Source: a virus
Length of the DNA: 64,000 nt
Reading direction: 5' to 3' (one strand)
IMG/VR virus record: IMGVR_UViG_3300018018_000003
Span: 1-64,000 of that record
In this document: positions 54,423 to 60,815 of the stretch, one piece after another
Numbering within the stretch: the stretch's first letter is position 1
How the letters are laid out: each line of letters opens with the position of its first letter
Made by a program: the position numbers and the translations under genes
The notes under the pieces: generated by a model
Databases searched by the model: none
What the model was told of the DNA's origin: nothing
Seen by the model: only the letters and a program-made list of their open reading frames with translations

Positions 54423-54495
54423 AGCTTCCGGACGGAATCGAACCGCCAACCAAGTGATTACAGATCACTCGTTCTTCCAGTTGAACTACGGAAGC
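54423..54495 (-). tRNA. tRNA-Thr (anticodon TGT)
   Basis: The minus strand folds into a full cloverleaf. The seven-base acceptor stem is perfect (GCTTCCG with CGGAAGC). The D stem is GTTC/GAAC. The anticodon stem AGTGA/TCACT encloses the loop TCTGTAA with anticodon TGT, which reads ACA (Thr). The T arm GGCGG/CCGTC encloses TTCGATT, with one G-T pair. The 3' end reads TCA, so CCA would be added. It is transcribed leftward with the structured RNA next to it. Confidence 0.93.
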
Positions 54496-54640
54496 ATGTT
54501 TGCGGAGTTAAAACGTCATCCTCCGCTGATGCCAGCCAACGATCTGGTCAATAAGTGGCAGATATTTAATCTGACTTTTTCACGCTTCGATCCATAACCC
54601 ATGCATAGGTATTTGGCCACATATCTTTAAAGAACTTTAT

Positions 54641-54668
54641 TTTGTTGTTAAAATCCACAACAAAGATA
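54641..54668 (-). promoter_or_regulatory. Perfect inverted repeat overlapping a -7 box
   Basis: TTTGTTGT (54641-54648) and ACAACAAA (54657-54664) form a perfect eight-base palindrome with an eight-base gap. The -7 box TATCTTTG (minus strand, 54661-54668) overlaps its right arm. No -33 box is at the right distance. This looks like an operator over a promoter for the tRNA/RNA region; expected start about 54654. The stretch 54496-54796 has no clear gene apart from a possible 18-30 aa peptide at 54566-54658. Confidence 0.5.
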
Positions 54669-54736
54669 TATAAAAATATTATATTTTCATTAATTCAAAC
54701 GACTTTCTGCACTGTTTTACATTTTATCAAAGGAGA

Positions 54737-54759
54737 TGGTATCACAAATTGTGACACCA
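54737..54759. promoter_or_regulatory. 23-base operator-like palindrome
   Basis: TGGTATCACAA and TTGTGACACCA flank a central A; the right half reads TGGTGTCACAA on the other strand, so 10 of 11 positions agree. It lies between the stop of the metallophosphoesterase gene and the -7 box for the RNA region. Such spacing is typical of repressor sites. It is not followed by a T run, so it is not a terminator. Confidence 0.5.
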
Positions 54760-54796
54760 AAATTGAAACTTATCCATTACAAACAAAAATGTTTCA

Positions 54797-55804
54797 TCAG
54801 TCCCTATAGACTTTTCCTTTATGAATCCTGAGGTTTTCCACATTAAACTCCCTGCCGTCAATGTCAAGATAAGCAAACCCATGGTTCCAGTTATTAAGAA
54901 GAGCCCATTCCGGGTGAAGGCCACAGAGACACCCTATAGACCATGTGCCCATCAGCTTCTCGTTAATATCTTTTTCTGAATGGGAGCTTGACCTATGATA
55001 GTGCGATACAAGAGCAGATGACAGGGCTTTAAGAAACAATCCCCTCGCAGCATTCACGGCAGTAATCACCCTTGACTGAAATTCGTGGCCATGGATAATA
55101 GGGAGCCGTCCGGCATAGATGATCTGTTTCTCTACAATGGTTACGTTATTAATTCCCCTCATCTTGATTATGTTGCCGAGCTTAAACTCTTCCATATCGA
55201 GGAGCTCAGGTGCTTTTACCCTGAGATATGCCTCAAGGCGCTCTTCATGGTTTCCGAGCTTCCAGTATATCTTTGTCCCCGGGAATGTCTTTTGAAGGAG
55301 CTCAAGGAATCCCACCCATAGCCATAGTTCATCATTAAGAGACCGCTTGCGTGGATCTCTTTTAAATTTTGATAGCTGGTAGTAATCGAGTCCATCACCA
55401 TTGATGAGGATGAAATTCAGTTTTCTGTTGACGGCATGGTTTATCATAGCCTCCACCGCTATCTTATCATGGTATGGCGCATGGGTATCGGAAAAAAGAA
55501 GCCCATGCGTCTCTGATATATGGACGGGTTTCCAGATGTCGCATTCCGATTCAGGGACGCTAAAGACATTGGGCTTTCCTGCAGGACGGTAGAACTTCGT
55601 ATTTGTTACTTTATCCCTGTTTTTATTGCCGTTCTGCCCTATATAATCCCTTATTATGCCCCTTACATGTTCCGTATTATGAAACAGTTCGGAATTTTCA
55701 GCGTATATTTTTTTTGCCAGCGAGCGAGCCGCGGCATCGGGGAATCTTTCAAGATACTGCAATACTACTTCTCCGGTTAGTTTTGCACTGCTTTTCTTCT
55801 TCAT
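54797..55804 (-). CDS. Metallophosphoesterase (calcineurin-like)
   Basis: A 335-aa protein. Residues 1-95 are a helical, HTH-like N-terminus. The phosphoesterase motifs follow: FSDTHAPYHD (104-113), NGDGLDYY (135-142), LGNHEERL (183-190), HGHE (238-241) and SHYHRSS (267-273). These bind the two metals. Substrates of phage relatives include DNA ends, RNA or nucleotides; none can be chosen here. Confidence 0.8.
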   Translation of the reverse strand: MKKKSSAKLTGEVVLQYLERFPDAAARSLAKKIYAENSELFHNTEHVRGIIRDYIGQNGNKNRDKVTNTKFYRPAGKPNVFSVPESECDIWKPVHISETHGLLFSDTHAPYHDKIAVEAMINHAVNRKLNFILINGDGLDYYQLSKFKRDPRKRSLNDELWLWVGFLELLQKTFPGTKIYWKLGNHEERLEAYLRVKAPELLDMEEFKLGNIIKMRGINNVTIVEKQIIYAGRLPIIHGHEFQSRVITAVNAARGLFLKALSSALVSHYHRSSSHSEKDINEKLMGTWSIGCLCGLHPEWALLNNWNHGFAYLDIDGREFNVENLRIHKGKVYRD

Positions 55805-56670
55805 ATATTATTCTTTTTACAAAAGTCATCTATCCTTTTATACAACTCAATATTCCTTTCTATCATCCTCAGCCTTACAAATGACATCACATCAATCTGT
55901 TTCTTGAGTGTGCCCCATAGGTGAGTATAACGATATTTGGACTCTATGTCCATGGCGTCCTTACAGAGTATTTTAACCTTATCCCTTAGATTATTCTTCT
56001 TTATCAGGCATGCCCCGAAGTATTGCTCCGACCATAAGTTATGATGGATGAGGAGATGCTTATAATCTTCAAAGATAACCTTATGGTTCTCTAGTGCAAA
56101 GATATATTCCCTGCTGACAGCGAGCCATTCCTTAAAGAAATCAAGATTATGACCCCCGCATATCCCGCAGTTATAGGCAAAGTCATTTACCTCATTATCC
56201 GTTATGGATTTGGGTCTTAAAGGAGCATTATTCCAGCACTCTCGAAGTATGTTATAATATTGATAGCCCTCTTCATTAAAGGGTTCCTGGCTCTGAAAGC
56301 AAAGGCGTGCATTGAGTATCTTTGGAGGTAATGGTCCCCATAGGAGCACATCGTTATCTAGATGAATAAAAGGTTTATCCTGCATGGCATAGGCGAGCAT
56401 CTTCCCGTATGCCCAGAAATACCTTACGACATCTTTTACACCGGATAACTCATTTAGCTTATTAGAATAGTCTGTTATGGGAAGATCGAATTGTCTGAAG
56501 AGGTCAATGCCCCAGTCATTAGATACAAACTGCACCTCCTTAAAGTGACGGGAGGCGCAGCGTATTGCAAGAGCCGTAGTGAATATAAGATCACTAAACT
56601 TGACGAATCCCCCTGTGTTGCCGAATGACTCGTCTGGGTTGTAGTAAGAAAACACCGCTTTTCTTATCAT
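55801..56670 (-). CDS. DUF6734-like glycosyltransferase
   Basis: A 289-aa protein. It starts IRKAVFSYYNPDESFGN and holds PFIHLDNDVLLWGPLP (about 100-115), with a DxD-type metal site, then YNCGICGGHNLDFF and HNLWSEQYFGACL. This matches the DUF6734 group of GT-A-like enzymes. It lies apart from the main glycan island and four bases from the metallophosphoesterase gene. Confidence 0.72.
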   Translation of the reverse strand: MIRKAVFSYYNPDESFGNTGGFVKFSDLIFTTALAIRCASRHFKEVQFVSNDWGIDLFRQFDLPITDYSNKLNELSGVKDVVRYFWAYGKMLAYAMQDKPFIHLDNDVLLWGPLPPKILNARLCFQSQEPFNEEGYQYYNILRECWNNAPLRPKSITDNEVNDFAYNCGICGGHNLDFFKEWLAVSREYIFALENHKVIFEDYKHLLIHHNLWSEQYFGACLIKKNNLRDKVKILCKDAMDIESKYRYTHLWGTLKKQIDVMSFVRLRMIERNIELYKRIDDFCKKNNI

Positions 56671-56679
56671 AGCCGGAGA

Positions 56680-56973
56680 TTAGACGTCTGAATCGTCATC
56701 AGCCCCCGCATAGGCCAGCCAGTAGTAGCCGATAGCACCGGCATAGGTTGTGCCATAAGGAGCTGTACCTCCACAGAGGACTTGCATTGCTGTGTCGTGC
56801 CTCCACTTCCACTCATTCAGATCTATTACCTTGGTGGTGCAATGATGAATATTGAACCACTGCGCTCCCGAATACGGGCCTCCTGTCTGTAATCCCTGGG
56901 ATGATGTCCCTGTGGAATTAACGACATGAACCCTGGCTTTAAGGAGCACACGAGCTCTGACATTTGTTGCCAT
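56680..56973 (-). CDS. Small beta-rich surface-like protein
   Basis: A 97-aa protein (MATNVRARVLLKARVHVVNS, then QWFNIHHCTTKVID and YYWLAYAGADDDSDV). It is beta-rich with Gly/Ala turns, and its end is acidic. It may be a decoration or fibre-tip protein. No family is recognised. It lies before the glycosyltransferase gene. Confidence 0.5.
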   Translation of the reverse strand: MATNVRARVLLKARVHVVNSTGTSSQGLQTGGPYSGAQWFNIHHCTTKVIDLNEWKWRHDTAMQVLCGGTAPYGTTYAGAIGYYWLAYAGADDDSDV

Positions 56974-57014
56974 GATTGAAAAGAATTAAATTAAACAATA
57001 GAACGATAACTATA

Positions 57015-57551
57015 TTAAAGCGTGGTAAACGATTTAACGACTCCGTACTGCGTATTACCCGTAGCAGTGTATTGGGCAAAGCATCTGTAGTAATACTTCG
57101 TCTTCGTGGTGAGCCCGGCCCATGCATAAGTCATCGGCAGAACAGTAGCCGTAGCTCCCGTAGGACTCCCTGTAGCCACAACGGTTCCTGAGGCAAGCGT
57201 CCTGTCCGTCCCTAACTGGAATCCTGTGGTACATCCTGCCCCAGTGACTTTACCATTAAGCGTAGCCGATATAGCCGTTATAGACGATGCGGCATCTGTC
57301 TCCACTACCGGTGGCACATCGGATGTGTTTGTCAACACCCCGTAATAAAAACAACTCATCATATCTGCGATACGGGTTGCCAGTTCAGTGGAAGGGACAA
57401 TTATAGCCGGGTAATCGCTGTAGTTCTCCAAAACATATTTCTTCTGTCCCGAGTTCTTCTTCGGAGCTTTTGAAGTGTAGTCCTGGTCAAGAAGCTCTGT
57501 CTCCTCGAGAACCACCTTCATCCTTACCTTTACATCGTGTATGACTGCCAT
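57015..57551 (-). CDS. Ig/Fn3-domain virion-type protein
   Basis: A 178-aa protein. Residues 1-80 are a helical/beta base (VRMKVVLEETELLDQDY). Residues about 80-178 are an Fn3-like domain typical of Bacteroidota surface proteins (PPVVETDAASSITAISATLNG, split here at residue 97, then GFQLGTDRTL, YYYRCFAQY and YGVVKSFTTL). Such modules occur on phage capsids and fibres. It has its own exact promoter upstream. Confidence 0.65.
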   Translation of the reverse strand: MAVIHDVKVRMKVVLEETELLDQDYTSKAPKKNSGQKKYVLENYSDYPAIIVPSTELATRIADMMSCFYYGVLTNTSDVPPVVETDAASSITAISATLNGKVTGAGCTTGFQLGTDRTLASGTVVATGSPTGATATVLPMTYAWAGLTTKTKYYYRCFAQYTATGNTQYGVVKSFTTL

Positions 57552-57588
57552 GACATTATGATTTTAATTTGACAATAATTACAGTGAG

Positions 57589-57620
57589 CAAAATTAAACT
57601 ATTTTATCCACAACTGCAAA
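57589..57620 (-). promoter_or_regulatory. Bacteroidota-type promoter (class A) for the Fn3-type gene
   Basis: On the minus strand TTTG (57617-57620), a 20-base spacer and TAATTTTG (57589-57596) match the consensus exactly. The extended -7 word ATAGTTTAATTTTG is shared with the promoters at 52760 and 59881. The expected start is near 57582, giving a leader of about 31 bases. Confidence 0.75.
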
Positions 57621-57621
57621 T

Positions 57622-57921
57622 TCAATAATTATTATCCCTTCTTGTATATCTCAGAAAACCCTCCATACCTCCCTTACCCCTCCTCTTAAAGCTCTGCCCT
57701 CCCTTCTCTATATCCGTGACATGCAGCTTCATTATAACCACATCCCCATTCTCATAATAACACTTCCCCTTCCTCGTGAATACCCACATCAGCTTACCAT
57801 ACCCGATCCCCGTCCTCTTACTGAGCACCCTCTTATTGGTACACCCTCCCGCATGCACCCCCTCCAACCCCTTAAAATAGTACACGAATAACTCCCTGCT
57901 CGTTAACCTCACCGATACCAT
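57622..57921 (-). CDS. Conserved small protein
   Basis: A 99-aa basic protein with the order VSVRLTSRELFVYYFKGL, NKRVLSKRTGIGYGKL, VFTRKGKCYYENGDVVI, and IEKGGQSFKRRGKGGM. A helix-turn-helix-like core (LSKRTGIGYGKL) is visible. Similar proteins occur in other phages of Bacteroidota. It is the first gene of the leftward arm after the hub and could be a regulator. Confidence 0.6.
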   Translation of the reverse strand: MVSVRLTSRELFVYYFKGLEGVHAGGCTNKRVLSKRTGIGYGKLMWVFTRKGKCYYENGDVVIMKLHVTDIEKGGQSFKRRGKGGMEGFLRYTRRDNNY

Positions 57922-57947
57922 ATATACCCTTTTTAATTATCTGAAAA

Positions 57948-57969
57948 CTATTCTATGTACACAGAATAG
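57948..57969. promoter_or_regulatory. 22-base operator-like palindrome in the hub
   Basis: CTATTCTATGT and ACACAGAATAG form a palindrome in which 10 of 11 positions agree, with TGTACA at its centre. It lies about 30-50 bases downstream of the predicted start of the promoter at 58005-58036 and before the ATG at 57921. A repressor bound here would block the leftward transcript. Confidence 0.55.
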
Positions 57970-58004
57970 CATACCCTTAAAAATATTACAGTTCTTATGT
58001 GCAG

Positions 58005-58036
58005 CAAATATACACCCTATAATTCTAATAAACAAA
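58005..58036 (-). promoter_or_regulatory. Bacteroidota-type promoter (class B) of the left arm
   Basis: On the minus strand TTTG (58033-58036), a 20-base spacer and TATATTTG (58005-58012) match the consensus exactly. The word GTGTATATTTG resembles TTGTATATTTG of the scaffold promoter at 37904. Transcription would start near 57998 with a leader of about 77 bases that carries the palindrome. Confidence 0.75.
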
Positions 58037-58280
58037 TAAAAAATAGGAAATAACCATGGTGAGTCTATGCCGGTAGCGACTAATCATCCATGCGCGGTTC
58101 GTCTGAAATGAAAAACCGTTTTCCGCATCCCACCCCCTCCAAATCAGCGCCCGCGAATGAATTTGACCGCAAAATAAAGCGGTTTGATGCCTGGATCAGA
58201 TTATATTAAAGCGTTCTGGCTGTCAAATGAATAGGGGAGGGGCAAGCCTGAAAAATAAATTTAAGCATGCCTGTTTTTAA

Positions 58281-58384
58281 TTCTATTTTACATAATAATA
58301 ATTATAGGACAGATTGGGGCACATCTGTCTGCATGGATTTATGAGCTCTTGCGAACTTGCCCGGAATTTCTATTTTACATAATA
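58281..58384. repeat. Perfect 17-base direct repeat
   Basis: TTCTATTTTACATAATA occurs at 58281-58297 and again at 58368-58384, 87 bases apart with no mismatch. An AT-rich 17-mer repeated exactly in a non-coding divergent region suggests two binding sites for one protein. Their spacing is about eight helical turns. Confidence 0.7.
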
Positions 58385-58465
58385 TTTGCCGGTTTATTGA
58401 CTTCGGCAAGCACTGAATACATATAATAATGAGTTAATTAGTGCAATCAATATTAAATTTGTTTA

Positions 58466-58473
58466 TATATTTG
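58466..58473 (+). promoter_or_regulatory. -7 box of the right arm
   Basis: TATATTTG on the plus strand is an exact -7 box ending 27 bases before the ATG at 58501. No -33 TTTG is found at 19-21 bases, so activation by a regulator, perhaps at the direct repeat, could be needed. Confidence 0.45.
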
Positions 58474-58500
58474 TGTTTTAAAATGGTTTAAAATTTGAAT

Positions 58501-59097
58501 ATGGAAGATATAAAAGAAAAAATTGCAGATATTCCGGCCTTCGGCCCTGAATTACCTTCCCTTTCTCCTGAACTAAGTGAAATATATCAGAACATGAATG
58601 ATTTTAATAGAAGGTCATTTATTAAAATGTTTCGCTATTTATGGGGTGTTGTGGCTCCTGCTTCCCGGTTTACGGGGTTTGGCGGCCTGTTATATTCTTA
58701 TTATGCTGTGGATCTTCTCCGGCTTCGGCTTGATCTTTCCCCCTCTGAACTGTCTATGCTTTCATTTTTATATAAGGTTACGGACAAAGGCCGCCAAATA
58801 ATCCACTCATCAAAGGTTTATGCGGCTGATTTATTGCCAAATTTGACGCTACCGGGTAAAAAATGGCTTCTTTTGGATTTAAAATATAAAGGTTATATAA
58901 CCAGGACGACACGGGATCCCCGCCCACATTACAAGAAATATCATGCTCCTGTTTTTATGTCCCTTTCTCCTGCAGGAGTTCGACTAATAGAAGACTTTGA
59001 AACGGACCTTTATAAAATTCTTGTCAATAACTGCCTGAATGATCTGAAGGGTACGACAAAAAAACCACGCCTGTCTAGACGTGGCAAAATCAGTTAA
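58501..59097 (+). CDS. Winged-helix (MarR-like) regulator
   Basis: A 198-aa protein from the ATG at 58501; a TTG two codons upstream is less likely. The first 65 residues are Pro-rich and helical. Residues 80-170 look like a winged helix: LSMLSFLYKVTDKG, KKWLLLDLKYKGYITRTTR and VFMSLSPAGVRLIEDFE, with a basic wing. The end is Lys/Arg-rich. It is the first gene of the right arm and is well placed to control the hub. Confidence 0.6.
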   Translation: MEDIKEKIADIPAFGPELPSLSPELSEIYQNMNDFNRRSFIKMFRYLWGVVAPASRFTGFGGLLYSYYAVDLLRLRLDLSPSELSMLSFLYKVTDKGRQIIHSSKVYAADLLPNLTLPGKKWLLLDLKYKGYITRTTRDPRPHYKKYHAPVFMSLSPAGVRLIEDFETDLYKILVNNCLNDLKGTTKKPRLSRRGKIS

Positions 59098-59122
59098 AAA
59101 CCTTCCGGTTAATTGATTTTAT

Positions 59123-59326
59123 TTAATTATTAATGGGTGTCTGCTGACTCAACCATAAATTTTTTGTTTCCCTGCATTGTTTTAAGGTATTGCCGATGCA
59201 TGAAAAAAGCCTTCCGTCTGTATGCCGGTAATCATATTGGATAAATTTTTTATGCCGATATTCAAAACTTTCATAATGTTCTGTCCCGGCTTCTGTTGTA
59301 CTACATCCTTTTACATCTGTTTTCAT
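59123..59326 (-). CDS. Small hypothetical protein
   Basis: A 67-aa protein from the ATG at 59324-59326; an earlier ATG at 59344 overlaps the neighbour. It is aromatic- and Cys-containing (HYESFEYRHKKFIQYDYRH, then FSCIGNTLKQC). No family is recognised. It is the last gene of a four-gene leftward mini-operon and faces the right-arm gene at 59097 head-on. Confidence 0.5.
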   Translation of the reverse strand: MKTDVKGCSTTEAGTEHYESFEYRHKKFIQYDYRHTDGRLFSCIGNTLKQCRETKNLWLSQQTPINN

Positions 59327-59337
59327 TGTCTTGTTTT

Positions 59338-59517
59338 TTACCATTCATTAAAATAATACCTGTTTTCCTCCTCGTACACTGCCCGTTCCTCGTCTAGTTC
59401 CGCGCACATTGGGCAAATATTTATATCAAGAGGGCTAATTATTTCCTCTTCAATCAGTTTTTCAAGCTCCCTGGTGATCGGGAACCATGTTCCGCATTGT
59501 TTACATTGTGCTTTCAT
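59338..59517 (-). CDS. Zinc-ribbon small protein (59 aa)
   Basis: A 59-aa ORF from the ATG at 59515-59517, overlapping the upstream stop as ATGA. It has two CxxC pairs (C5/C8 and C35/C38) that would form a zinc ribbon, followed by an acidic, Tyr-rich tail. Small zinc ribbons can bind host enzymes or nucleic acid. The target is unknown. Confidence 0.65.
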   Translation of the reverse strand: MKAQCKQCGTWFPITRELEKLIEEEIISPLDINICPMCAELDEERAVYEEENRYYFNEW

Positions 59518-59711
59518 ACCTTCAAATATTTATCTACGTTTGTTAATCCGAGGATCCCGACAGTATAAAAACAGCCGTCTGGACTCTGATATAATGGCGT
59601 TATTCCGCCAAAACTTTCTACCCGTTTAAAATATTCGGTTCTTTTCTCGCCTGTCATCAAGTTTTCAATATCGACAGTCAAACCCCAATTTTTAATTTCT
59701 TTTGTCTCCAT
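59514..59711 (-). CDS. Small beta-rich hypothetical protein
   Basis: A 65-aa protein (KNWGLTVDIENLMTGEKR, then TEYFKRVESFGGITPLYQS). Its pattern (a charged strand, RTEYFKRV, then a Gly-rich turn) resembles the neighbour at 60306 in spirit but not closely. Function is unknown. Confidence 0.55.
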   Translation of the reverse strand: METKEIKNWGLTVDIENLMTGEKRTEYFKRVESFGGITPLYQSPDGCFYTVGILGLTNVDKYLKV

Positions 59712-59721
59712 ACCTCTATTA

Positions 59722-59835
59722 TTATAGGGTGAAGGCCGTTAATACTGCCAGGATGATAAACCCGGCAATCATCAGAACCGCAAATTTAATTAATTGCGCT
59801 CTGTCTTCTGATCTTGTTGTTTGTGTGTTTTTCAT
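59722..59835 (-). CDS. Small membrane protein (37 aa)
   Basis: A 37-aa ORF from the ATG at 59833-59835 to a TAA at 59722-59724. A charged start (MKNTQTTRSEDRAQ) is followed by one membrane segment (residues 16-36, FAVLMIAGFIILAVLTAF). It is the first gene after the exact promoter at 59881-59911 and lies ten bases before the next gene. Function is unknown. Confidence 0.6.
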   Translation of the reverse strand: MKNTQTTRSEDRAQLIKFAVLMIAGFIILAVLTAFTL

Positions 59836-59880
59836 TGTCTTAAAGTTTAGTTAAACATCAATAATACATTAATAACAGAC

Positions 59881-59911
59881 CAAAATTAAAACTAATATTT
59901 GAATTGACAAA
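59881..59911 (-). promoter_or_regulatory. Bacteroidota-type promoter (class A) of a mini-operon
   Basis: On the minus strand TTTG (59908-59911), a 19-base spacer and TAATTTTG (59881-59888) match exactly. The extended word TTAGTTTTAATTTTG resembles those at 52760 and 57589. The start is expected near 59874, with a leader of about 39 bases. It is divergent from the promoter at 59953-59984. Confidence 0.75.
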
Positions 59912-59952
59912 ATATTTTAACATTTATTTTTAATAATTATTTTTAATATTTT

Positions 59953-59984
59953 CTTGTTTTATTCATTTATTCATTTTATCTTTG
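59953..59984 (+). promoter_or_regulatory. Bacteroidota-type promoter of rightward accessory genes
   Basis: On the plus strand CTTG (59953-59956, one mismatch to TTTG), a 20-base spacer and TATCTTTG (59977-59984) fit the consensus. The start is expected near 59991, about 32 bases before the ATG at 60023. Confidence 0.6.
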
Positions 59985-60022
59985 ATGCAATTAGTTGAAT
60001 TATTAATTTAAAATTCTGCGTT

Positions 60023-60301
60023 ATGAAAACTTTGAAAGTAAAAGTAGAACAATTTAGCGGGAGCAATGGCCCGGTAAAAAACCAAATGATTATCAGGACG
60101 GATAAAGGCACGTTTTTCCAGTCCTACAATTCTGTAATTGTATTTGAACCCAGGTCCGGCAAAACACAGCTTGATAAAAATTTTTGGGATTATTCCAAAA
60201 CTACGGGCAAATATAGAAATCAGTTTTTAGGCGAAGACAAGAAAGAAACTGAAGCCAAAATCAAGAACGGGACATATTTATTAACTGATCTTAATAAATA
60301 A
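60023..60301 (+). CDS. Small accessory protein
   Basis: A 92-aa basic protein (MKTLKVKVEQFSGSNGPVKN, then TFFQSYNSVIVFEPRSG and DKNFWDYSKTTGKYRNQFLG). A beta-strand start and a conserved-looking W-D-Y-S-K-T-T-G-K block are visible. Similar small proteins occur next to the family of the following gene in Bacteroidota mobile elements. Function is unknown. Confidence 0.6.
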   Translation: MKTLKVKVEQFSGSNGPVKNQMIIRTDKGTFFQSYNSVIVFEPRSGKTQLDKNFWDYSKTTGKYRNQFLGEDKKETEAKIKNGTYLLTDLNK

Positions 60302-60305
60302 GATT

Positions 60306-60530
60306 ATGACAATTTACGAAATCAAAGAAAGAACCCAGGGCACAGCCCCGTATTTTTTCACCTCCAAAACATTAAAATTTTTTGGGCAAACAATGAGATC
60401 ATTCGGAATTAAAAAGCAACCTGACGGCAGATATTATATTTTTGCCAGTATGTACGATTATTCGGGCAATTTTGTTGGAAAAACTGAAAGGTATTTTAAT
60501 CCCGTAACAAACGAACTTGAAAGGGAATAA
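60306..60530 (+). CDS. Small accessory protein
   Basis: A 74-aa protein with the order YEIKERTQGTAPYFF, SKTLKFFGQTMRSFGIKK, and RYYIFASMYD. The TLKFFGQTM...F...RYFNPxTNEL pattern recurs in small proteins of Bacteroidota phages and plasmids. Function is unknown. It starts four bases after its neighbour. Confidence 0.65.
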   Translation: MTIYEIKERTQGTAPYFFTSKTLKFFGQTMRSFGIKKQPDGRYYIFASMYDYSGNFVGKTERYFNPVTNELERE

Positions 60531-60536
60531 TTTTCA

Positions 60537-60577
60537 GCCGTTGTGGTGTTAATCCGGGTTCGATCCCCGGAGCGGCA
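60537..60577 (+). other. tRNA-like element: acceptor and T arm only
   Basis: GCCGTT (60537-60542) pairs with AGCGGC (60571-60576) over six bases, and CCGGG/CCCGG (60554-60558 and 60566-60570) encloses TTCGATC like a T arm. The order fits the ends of a tRNA with the D and anticodon arms missing; only 11 bases replace them. No longer tRNA can be folded. It may be a tRNA remnant, an attachment site copied from a tRNA 3' end, or a functional hairpin. Confidence 0.5.
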
Positions 60578-60635
60578 CAAACCAGGACAAGCCGAAAACC
60601 TGTAAAAGAGTAGGCAAAATTTAAAACACACGACA

Positions 60636-60815
60636 ATGGAAAACGTAAAACTTGAAAAGAAGGAAAATGTTTTAACGGTAACTATTGACCTATCAAAGAC
60701 CGGGACCCCCTCCGCCTCTGGTAAAACTATGGTAATAGCTTCAACCAAGGGTAATGTAAGGATCGAAGCCGGGAAGGATATTTTTATAGGGGTGAATGTT
60801 TACCGGACAAGGTAG
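60636..60815 (+). CDS. Small accessory protein (59 aa)
   Basis: A 59-aa ORF from the ATG at 60636-60638 to a TAG at 60813-60815. Pattern: LEKKENVLTVTIDLSKTG, SGKTMVIASTKGNVRI. This VTxDLS...SGKxxxIASTxGN pattern occurs in small proteins of Bacteroidota mobile elements. Function is unknown. Confidence 0.65.
   Translation: MENVKLEKKENVLTVTIDLSKTGTPSASGKTMVIASTKGNVRIEAGKDIFIGVNVYRTR

Larger units (their letters stand above)
58037..58500. other. Non-coding hub between divergent arms
   Basis: No supportable gene is seen in these 464 bases. It holds a perfect 17-base direct repeat (58281-58297 and 58368-58384), a seven-base hairpin (58308-58329), a six-base hairpin (58386-58409), a small hairpin (ACCGC/GCGGT near 58167-58185) and a rightward -7 box at 58466-58473. 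GC-rich and AT-rich stretches alternate. It may contain a replication origin or regulator sites. Confidence 0.5.

Noticed and set aside
58300-58335. A tRNA or riboswitch in the hub around the GACAGAT hairpin
   Set aside because: It is a single hairpin with no T arm, anticodon arm or recognisable aptamer core.
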